Source: Acinetobacter sichuanensis
GTDB taxonomy: Bacteria; Pseudomonadota; Gammaproteobacteria; Pseudomonadales; Moraxellaceae
Assembly (NCBI RefSeq): GCF_003024515.2
Contig: NZ_PYIX02000010.1
Span: 1-64,000 of the forward strand
Direction: 5' to 3'
DNA: 64,000 nt
Shown one piece after another: positions 58,302-64,000 of the stretch. The translations under genes and the position numbers were made by a program. Numbering within the stretch: position 1 is the stretch's first letter; each line of letters begins with the position of its first letter. The notes beneath the pieces are model-generated. The model searched no databases. It had not been told where the DNA came from and saw nothing but the letters and a program-made list of their open reading frames with translations.

Positions 58302-58329
58302 AAAAAGCCGCTGAGTTCAGCGGCTTTTT
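58302..58329. terminator. Bidirectional terminator of DUF2059 gene and lysS
   Basis: AAAAAGCCGCTGA and TCAGCGGCTTTTT around GT: a 13-bp perfect stem with A and T tails on both sides. Confidence 0.93.
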
Positions 58330-58345
58330 CTTGCATAGCAAAAAA

Positions 58346-59872
58346 TTAGTTTTTGTGACGCATATGCGGGAACAAAATCACATCACGAATACTCGGTGCA
58401 TTAGCAAATAACATCACCAAACGGTCAATCCCGATGCCTTCACCTGCTGTAGGTGGTAAACCATATTCAAGTGCTTCAACGAAGTCTGCATCATAATGCA
58501 TCGCTTCATCATCACCTGCATCTTTTTCAGCAACCTGTGCTTGGAAACGTTCCGCTTGATCAATTGGGTCATTTAACTCAGAGAAACCATTTGCCAACTC
58601 ACGACCACCAATGAAGAATTCAAAACGATCCGTGATATGTGGATTGTCATCATTACGACGCGCTAATGGTGAAGTTTCCGCAGGATATTCAGTAATGAAA
58701 GTCGGTTGACGAAGTTTAGTTTCAACAGTTTCTTCAAATACGATGGTTTGCAACTTACCTAAACCAAAACCAGGTTTCACTTGCTCTTTCAGTTCATTTT
58801 TAACGAAGTCTGCAAGGAAATCACGATCACCAACATTTTCAGGAGTAAACTGTGGGTTGTTCTCAAGAATGGCATCAAACATTGAAATTTTCTTGAATGG
58901 ACCTTTGAAGCTATATACTTCTTCGCCATAAGGAACATCGGTTGAACCCAAAATATCGATTGCCAATTTTTCCAGCATATTTTCAGTCAATTCCATCAAA
59001 TCTTTATAATCTGCATAAGCTTGATAGAATTCGATCATGGTAAATTCTGGATTATGACGTGTTGAAACCCCTTCATTACGGAAGTTACGGTTAATTTCAA
59101 ATACACGCTCAAAACCACCAACAACCAAACGTTTTAAGTAAAGTTCAGGTGCAATACGTAAAAACAATGGCATGTCCAATGCATTATGATGTGTTTCAAA
59201 TGGACGTGCAGACGCACCACCTGGAATCACATGCATCATTGGCGTTTCGACTTCCATATAGCGTTCATTGGTCAAAAATGCACGAATACCTGCAACCACT
59301 TTAGCACGGATTTCAAAGGTTTTTCGTGTTTCTTCATTCACAATTAAGTCTAAATAACGTTTACGATATTTTGCTTCTGTGTCAGATAAACCATGAAACT
59401 TGTCTGGAAGAGGACGTAAAGACTTAGTTAATAACTCAAAATGTTCGATATGAACATATAAGTCACCCTTACCAGAACGACCAATATACCCTTCTACAGC
59501 AATAATATCGCCAAGGTCTAAGCTCTTAATCGTTTCTAATACTTCTGGTGCAAGCTCTTTACGTGCAACATAAAGTTGAATACGCCCAGTCATGTCTTGG
59601 ATCACAATAAATGACCCACGATTCAACATTACACGTCCTGCAACTTTTACATAGACATGTTCGCCAGCTTCGATTTGTTCTTTAGTTTGATCAGCGAATT
59701 GATCTTGTAAGTCTTGTGCGTAATGCTCACGCTTAAAGGTATTTGGCCATGGGCTAACACCTGTTTCCTTGGCGTGATCTTGAATTTGCTTTAACTTGGC
59801 ATGACGCTGTGCAATTAAATCGTTTTCGGAAATGTGTTGTTCAGAAGTCGATTGAGCGTTATGTTGCGTCAT
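58346..59872 (-). CDS. lysS: Lysyl-tRNA synthetase, class II
   Basis: A 508-residue enzyme. The anticodon-binding OB fold ([21 protein letters not shown]) is followed by the class II core. Motif 2 is [29 protein letters not shown], with key [14 protein letters not shown]. Motif 3 is [11 protein letters not shown] near the C-terminus. PGGASARPF and the [16 protein letters not shown] segment are typical of LysS. Length and ends match the family (505). Confidence 0.98.
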   Translation of the reverse strand: MTQHNAQSTSEQHISENDLIAQRHAKLKQIQDHAKETGVSPWPNTFKREHYAQDLQDQFADQTKEQIEAGEHVYVKVAGRVMLNRGSFIVIQDMTGRIQLYVARKELAPEVLETIKSLDLGDIIAVEGYIGRSGKGDLYVHIEHFELLTKSLRPLPDKFHGLSDTEAKYRKRYLDLIVNEETRKTFEIRAKVVAGIRAFLTNERYMEVETPMMHVIPGGASARPFETHHNALDMPLFLRIAPELYLKRLVVGGFERVFEINRNFRNEGVSTRHNPEFTMIEFYQAYADYKDLMELTENMLEKLAIDILGSTDVPYGEEVYSFKGPFKKISMFDAILENNPQFTPENVGDRDFLADFVKNELKEQVKPGFGLGKLQTIVFEETVETKLRQPTFITEYPAETSPLARRNDDNPHITDRFEFFIGGRELANGFSELNDPIDQAERFQAQVAEKDAGDDEAMHYDADFVEALEYGLPPTAGEGIGIDRLVMLFANAPSIRDVILFPHMRHKN

Positions 59873-59991
59873 CTCTGCCTCAAATTTTAATCAATAAACG
59901 GAAGTTGCATAGCATAGCAGATTTACAACATAATAAGCAGCATACAATCACAGCTATTTCTAATTAAAGCCAAATTAAGCATCAAAACTCT

Positions 59992-60696
59992 ATGTTAAAA
60001 TTCAATTTTATTCTTATTTTACTCTTTTCTTTTTGTCCATTTAGTTTTGCTACTGAACACGATAACCACACTCAAACACTTTCTTCTGAGCCGAATATAC
60101 GTACTTTAAAAATCATTGAACATACTAATTTAGATACACAGAATTATATTTGGCAATTTGAACTCACGCTAAATTCTCAGGAAAAAACGATTACTTATAC
60201 TTTATTGAACCCTAGCCCCAAATGGACAGTTTTAAATCAACGAGCTTCCGAACTTGCTCAAAACTATACTTATGAAAAACTCGAAAACTTAAATCAAAGC
60301 GAAAATAAAAATGCAAATAATGACCCAACAATTCAATCTTTGCCTGTTTATCACCTAAATATACGTTTTCCTCAAGGCATTGCTTGGAAAAAACAACCTC
60401 GTTTTCAACGCTTAGCCGATGCCTCAGCAAGACTGTGCAAACTTCAGCCAAATGATGCAAACTATGAAAGTGCAGTTATTCATAAAAATCGTAGTTATAC
60501 CTTTAACACACAGCTTTATATGCATGCAAATGGTCAAGTAAATTATGTTGATTTACTCAATCCATCTTCTAACCCACAGCTAAATCAACTGATTTACAAA
60601 GAATTAATTTCTTCACAATTTCAACCTTTTAATGAAAATGGAGTTCCAGCAAGCTTTAAAGCAGAACAACCTATATTATTAGTATGCCCAGATTAA
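59992..60696 (+). CDS. Unknown secreted protein, 234 residues
   Basis: A signal peptide ends at CPFSFA. The mature part has a beta-rich N-terminal section (IWQFELTLNSQEKTITYTLL) and a helical middle with NQNQ-rich turns. The C-terminal section includes RSYTFNTQLYMHANGQVNYV and SSQFQPFNENGVPASFKAEQP. The latter resembles TonB/TolA C-terminal-like beta domains in spacing. No family assigned. Two cysteines at ARLCKLQ and LLVCPD may pair. It is divergent from lysS and stands alone. Confidence 0.72.
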   Translation: MLKFNFILILLFSFCPFSFATEHDNHTQTLSSEPNIRTLKIIEHTNLDTQNYIWQFELTLNSQEKTITYTLLNPSPKWTVLNQRASELAQNYTYEKLENLNQSENKNANNDPTIQSLPVYHLNIRFPQGIAWKKQPRFQRLADASARLCKLQPNDANYESAVIHKNRSYTFNTQLYMHANGQVNYVDLLNPSSNPQLNQLIYKELISSQFQPFNENGVPASFKAEQPILLVCPD

Positions 60697-60742
60697 TAAA
60701 CGACCAAGCATTCTCCCAAATAGAAAGTTTTGAAAATTTGTC

Positions 60743-60758
60743 TTAGACCAAAATCTAA
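60743..60758. promoter_or_regulatory. TTAGA-N6-TCTAA inverted repeat (similar to 62148-62163)
   Basis: TTAGACC-AAAA-TCTAA shares the TTAGACC half with the perfect palindrome at 62148-62163. It lies about 115 bases before the YqiA-type gene. The similarity suggests a shared regulator but could be chance in AT-rich sequence. Confidence 0.25.
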
Positions 60759-60871
60759 CTATTTTTTTTAAACATGATGCGTACAATAATTCAAGAAATA
60801 GTTGAAAAGTAAACTATCTATATAATCCACCTATCTTTGCGAATAAAGACAGTTTTAACTGATAAAAGAAT

Positions 60872-61369
60872 ATGTATATGTCAAAAATATTATTTATGCA
60901 TGGATTGGATTCTTCACGAGATTCAACCAAATTCCATGCTTTAGATGCAGCACAAAAATACTGTATTGATATTGATTATCGTAATTTAAATTACGATACC
61001 GTGGCACATTTATATCAAGATATTATTCAAAAAATTCAACCTAAAATTATTATTGGTCATAGTTTAGGTGGCTATTGGGCTTTGAAAATGTCACAGTTAT
61101 TTCGTATTCCTGCGATTATTGCCAATCCAAGTCTACGACCTGACTTTCGTACAGACTATCATCCAATTACAGAACATGATTTAGAACATGACATTCCACA
61201 AACAGCTTATATTGAATTAGGCGATGAAATTTTAGATATGTATCAAACATCAAGCATACTTGAATCCTATATGCACGTTGAAATGATGCAAGGTGGACAT
61301 CATCGTTTGGCACTACCCGAAAACTTAAATCGCATGCTTGAATATATGCAAAAAACATTTTCTATATAA
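60872..61369 (+). CDS. YqiA/YcfP-type alpha/beta hydrolase
   Basis: A 165-residue single-domain hydrolase. The start reads ILFMHGLDSSRDS. The nucleophile serine is in IIIGHSLGGYWAL (GxSxG), the acid is in ELGDEILD, and the histidine is in MQGGHHRLA. It belongs to the YqiA/YcfP esterase group. The natural ester substrate is unknown. It converges on apt with a shared terminator. MSKILF two codons in is an alternative start. Confidence 0.88.
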   Translation: MYMSKILFMHGLDSSRDSTKFHALDAAQKYCIDIDYRNLNYDTVAHLYQDIIQKIQPKIIIGHSLGGYWALKMSQLFRIPAIIANPSLRPDFRTDYHPITEHDLEHDIPQTAYIELGDEILDMYQTSSILESYMHVEMMQGGHHRLALPENLNRMLEYMQKTFSI

Positions 61370-61371
61370 AA

Positions 61372-61410
61372 AAAGCCTTGTAAAACAATCTTTACAAGGC
61401 TTTAATTTTT
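61372..61410. terminator. Bidirectional terminator between the hydrolase gene and apt
   Basis: AAAGCCTTGTAAA, loop ACAATC, TTTACAAGGCTTT, with flanking A and T runs. Perfect 13-bp stem. Confidence 0.93.
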
Positions 61411-61422
61411 TGATTCTTTTAC

Positions 61423-61959
61423 TTAAGCAGCAACTTCTGGTTTAGATTGCTCATCTAAAACAGACCAAATATTTAAACCTAAATCACCATGTAAACCTTT
61501 TAGATCAAGGAAAATACTGGCACCTAACACCGTATGATTACATTTTGTCATCAGTTGTTTTACGGCTTTTAGTGTTCCGCCAGTTGCTAAAACGTCATCA
61601 ACAATCATCACTTTTTGTGGCTGAATATCTGCTGACATTTCCAAGCGATCTAAACCATATTCTAAGCTATAGCCCACTCCGACTACAGGAGGTGGTAATT
61701 TTCCAGCTTTACGTACCAACAACAAACCTTTGCCTGTACGTTGTGCCAATAAACTTGCCAATACAAACCCACGTGCTTCTACAGCAACAAAGCTATCTAC
61801 TTCAGCCAATTGCGCTTCTGGAATACTTGCAACTAATGCATCAGTCAAAGCTTCAAGATTTTTCATGAATAGTGGTGTTAAATCATAAAAACAAATTCCA
61901 GGTTTTGGAAAATCTTGGACAGTACGAATGTGAGACCACAAAGCTGTAGACTTGTTCAT
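61423..61959 (-). CDS. apt: Adenine phosphoribosyltransferase
   Basis: A 178-residue purine-salvage enzyme converting adenine and PRPP to AMP. Segments: DFPKPGICFYDLTPLF at the N-terminus, VAVEARGFVLASLLAQRTGK, RKAGKLPPPVVG, and the PRPP loop MIVDDVLATGGTL. The frame extends 24 codons further, but ATG at 61959 gives the usual Apt length. No Shine-Dalgarno sequence is visible before this ATG (upstream reads CAGTCTCCCTTT). Translation may therefore depend on unstructured AT-rich sequence. It is divergent from rubA. Confidence 0.96.
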   Translation of the reverse strand: MNKSTALWSHIRTVQDFPKPGICFYDLTPLFMKNLEALTDALVASIPEAQLAEVDSFVAVEARGFVLASLLAQRTGKGLLLVRKAGKLPPPVVGVGYSLEYGLDRLEMSADIQPQKVMIVDDVLATGGTLKAVKQLMTKCNHTVLGASIFLDLKGLHGDLGLNIWSVLDEQSKPEVAA

Positions 61960-62548
61960 AAAGGGAGACTGTAAAATGAAATAATGCTGATATTCTAGCC
62001 TGAACCCTACTTTTTTAAAAGCAACTAACACAATGAAAATAAAATCTATTTTTGTAAGTTATTGAATTTACTCATACCATTTATTTAATAAATATTAGCT
62101 ATATTTTAGTTGAATATTATTATAATAAAAAACCTAGAGAAACACTCTTAGACCTTGGTCTAAAATGAGAATTTTCCAATTTTCTATAGACACCAACACT
62201 TAGGCTATTTACAAATCCAATTTTTTAAATAGATATTTATTATCTTTAAAAAAATTAAATTAAAACAAGAAATGATTAAAAAAATATTAAAAATCCAATG
62301 CTCATAAGTATTTTGTCAGACAATCATGCTATAAATTTGCCCAAACAACATTGCTTTTGTCCTACTCTGCCATTCAGCTTTGCAATTAGTTGGGTAAACT
62401 CCAATATTTACTTTACATTCGTTATTGAACTGCGTAAAAATTTATTTGAATATGTACCTATTGCAATGCATATCACTAGAGTCAATGTAGTAGCAAGATT
62501 TTTGACTGACAGCATACATACGCCATCTGTCAGATTTTGGAGAGTTAG
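61960..62548. other. Divergent intergenic region apt / rubA
   Basis: About 590 AT-rich bases with no credible gene. A reading frame at 62298-62552 lacks a ribosome binding site and has shadow-like composition. The only distinctive structure is the palindrome at 62148-62163. Confidence 0.5.
62148..62163. promoter_or_regulatory. Perfect TTAGACC-TT-GGTCTAA palindrome
   Basis: A 7-bp perfect inverted repeat with 2-base spacer in the apt-rubA gap, 186 bases upstream of apt and 385 bases upstream of rubA. An operator for a dimeric regulator is likely. The regulator is unknown. Confidence 0.4.
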
Positions 62549-62713
62549 ATGAAAAAATATCAATGCATCGTTTGCGGTTGGATTTATGACGAAGCAGAAG
62601 GATGGCCGCAAGATGGCATCGCAGCAGGTACAAAATGGGAAGATATTCCTGATGATTGGACATGCCCTGACTGTGGTGTTTCTAAAGCTGACTTCGAAAT
62701 GGTAGAAGTATAA
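62549..62713 (+). CDS. rubA: Rubredoxin
   Basis: A 54-residue iron-sulfur-less one-iron electron carrier. The two metal-binding motifs are C6-I-V-C9-G and C39-P-D-C42-G, separated by the usual [20 protein letters not shown] stretch (core [11 protein letters not shown]). GGAG stands 7 bases before ATG. It delivers electrons, typically to alkane hydroxylase. The reductase rubB follows, with a terminator between them. It is a short gene, easily missed, but the fold signature is unmistakable. Confidence 0.95.
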   Translation: MKKYQCIVCGWIYDEAEGWPQDGIAAGTKWEDIPDDWTCPDCGVSKADFEMVEV

Positions 62714-62724
62714 TCGTTACATGA

Positions 62725-62751
62725 AAAGACCATGTCCACATGGTCTTTTTT
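62725..62751 (+). terminator. Intergenic terminator between rubA and rubB
   Basis: AAAGACCATG (62725-62734), loop TCCA, CATGGTCTTT (62739-62748), then T residues. It ends rubA and would make rubB depend on readthrough or its own promoter. Confidence 0.9.
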
Positions 62752-62788
62752 ACATTATTGATAATATTAAAATAGGATGGAGAATCAT

Positions 62789-63979
62789 ATGCAACCAGTC
62801 GTCATCGTAGGTTCAGGAATGGCAGGTTATACCCTAGCAAGAGAATTCCGTAAATTAAGCACAGAACAAGAGCTTGTGATGATTTGCGCAGATGATGCGG
62901 TGAATTATGCAAAACCCACCCTTTCCAATGCGCTTGTTGGGAAAAAAGCACCTGATCAAATTGGTTTAGGTGATGCTGAAAAAATGGCAACACAACTCAA
63001 TATGCGGATCGAAAAAGAAACATGGGTTAAATCAATTGATGCAGAAAAACACCAACTCACGCTTGAAAAAGATGGAGAAACCTCTATTCAAGCGTACTCA
63101 AAGCTCATTTTAGCTGTCGGTGCAAATCCTATTCGTCTTGCGATTGCAGGTGATGGCAGTGATGATATTCATGTTGTAAACTCTTTGATTGATTATCGTG
63201 CATTCCGTGAAAGCTTAGACAATTGTGCAACAGGTGACTGTGCTGATAAACGTGTCGTTATTTTAGGTGCGGGATTAATTGGCTGTGAATTTGCCAATGA
63301 CTTACAAAATACAGGGCATCAAGTTACAGTGATTGACTTAGCTGCTCAACCTTTAGGTCGTTTATTGCCAAGTCATGTAGCAAACGCATTTAAACAAAAT
63401 CTTGAAGAATCAGGCATCAAATTTGCGTTAGGCACGACGGTTGAAAAAGTTTCAAAAGCTGATCGTGGTTATGTTATTTCTTTAGCAAATGGTCAATCTC
63501 TTGCTGCTGATGTCGTGTTATCTGCAATTGGCTTACAACCTAATCTAAATCTGGCTCAAACTGCCAATATTGCAACCAGTCGTGGCGTGATTACCAACAC
63601 ACTTCTTGAAACCAATCAAGCTGATATCTATGCAATTGGTGACTGTGCAGAAGTCAATGGTAGCTTACTTCCATATGTCATGCCATTAATGCAACAAGCA
63701 CGTGCATTAGCAAAAACCCTAAGCGGTCAAACAACCAATGTACATTATCCAGCGATGCCTGTGGCTGTAAAAACCCCTGCTGCGCCGCTTACTGTTTTGC
63801 CTGCACCTGTAGATGTTGAAGTCACTTGGGACAATGAAGAGTTTGATGATGGTATGTTATCAAAAGCTACAGATACTGAGGGTACTTTACGTGGCTTTGT
63901 GCTTTTAGGCGCAACTGCGGGTAAACAACGTTTAGCATTAACCAAACTCGTACCTGACCTGATCCCAGCTTCAGTTTAA
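62789..63979 (+). CDS. rubB: Rubredoxin-NAD(+) reductase
   Basis: A 396-residue FAD-dependent oxidoreductase. FAD binding starts VVIVGSGMAGYTLAREF; NAD binding is VVILGAGLIGCEFANDL; the second FAD segment is AIGDCAEVNGSLLP. It passes electrons from NADH to rubredoxin. GGAG 6 bases before this ATG decides the start; the ATG four codons upstream overlaps that site. It follows rubA, separated by a terminator. Confidence 0.94.
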   Translation: MQPVVIVGSGMAGYTLAREFRKLSTEQELVMICADDAVNYAKPTLSNALVGKKAPDQIGLGDAEKMATQLNMRIEKETWVKSIDAEKHQLTLEKDGETSIQAYSKLILAVGANPIRLAIAGDGSDDIHVVNSLIDYRAFRESLDNCATGDCADKRVVILGAGLIGCEFANDLQNTGHQVTVIDLAAQPLGRLLPSHVANAFKQNLEESGIKFALGTTVEKVSKADRGYVISLANGQSLAADVVLSAIGLQPNLNLAQTANIATSRGVITNTLLETNQADIYAIGDCAEVNGSLLPYVMPLMQQARALAKTLSGQTTNVHYPAMPVAVKTPAAPLTVLPAPVDVEVTWDNEEFDDGMLSKATDTEGTLRGFVLLGATAGKQRLALTKLVPDLIPASV

Positions 63980-64000
63980 AAACGCTTAAATACAGAAGGA

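Noticed and set aside
62298..62552. 84-codon plus-strand frame upstream of rubA
   Set aside because: It overlaps the rubA ribosome binding site, has no own start signal, and its sequence resembles no family. The real gene is rubA at 62549.

Overview
The window is a chromosomal segment of an AT-rich gammaproteobacterium, almost certainly Acinetobacter. The evidence is the close family resemblance of nearly every protein to Acinetobacter versions and several genus-typical traits: the rubredoxin/rubredoxin-reductase pair rubA-rubB, a compact Bap-like protein with an Acinetobacter-style prefix domain, a 537-residue CysN, and a nudJ-mnmA-hflD-purB block. Species cannot be fixed from the sequence alone. 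Most of the window is core genome. No intact insertion sequence, prophage, integron or CRISPR array was found.

Layout. 1-4.3 kb: start of an EamA transporter, a YaiI-family protein, an amino acid permease behind an operator-like palindrome, tRNA-Glu with a textbook promoter, an unknown protein and a 47-residue membrane peptide. 4.3-14.2 kb: serC; a TolC/HlyD/ABC-2/ABC-2 export operon with no ATPase gene; gltP; two unknown membrane-anchored proteins. 14.2-24.2 kb: a 42-residue membrane peptide, purL, a NADAR-domain protein, dgt, an anchored unknown, ruvAB, a decayed arylamine N-acetyltransferase and a lipoprotein. 24.4-32.5 kb: ybgC-tolQ-tolR-tolA, then nudJ-mnmA-hflD-purB. 32.6-41.6 kb: a mini-Bap surface protein, a YjdF-like membrane protein, sohB, grxD, argD, a LysR regulator, nlpD and surE. 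41.9-47.7 kb: a periplasmic unknown, dacC, a gamma-carbonic anhydrase, tolB, pal and fbp. 47.8-52.4 kb: an RNA methyltransferase, a sigma factor/membrane protein/DUF3106 operon, and a DUF4139 protein with a coupled membrane protein. 52.5-58.3 kb: cysN and cysD separated by a twin-hairpin repeat, a GNAT enzyme, two tandem sibling small-RNA candidates, a Wzi-family outer membrane protein and a DUF2059 protein. 58.3-64 kb: lysS, an unknown secreted protein, a YqiA-type hydrolase, apt, rubA and rubB.

Functional threads. Envelope integrity is the strongest theme (Tol-Pal split between two loci 17 kb apart, DacC, NlpD, SohB, Wzi-like, mini-Bap, the export operon and the sigma-factor operon). Purine and nucleotide metabolism follows (purL, purB, apt, dgt, surE, nudJ), then sulfate activation (cysDN) and electron transfer (rubAB).

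The observations most worth a second look are the two tandem homologous terminator-bearing RNA units at 55791-56072 on the minus strand, the apparent vestigial APS-kinase tail of CysN, the ATPase-less exporter, the sigma-factor operon, the NAT pseudogene, and several perfect inverted repeats in front of genes.
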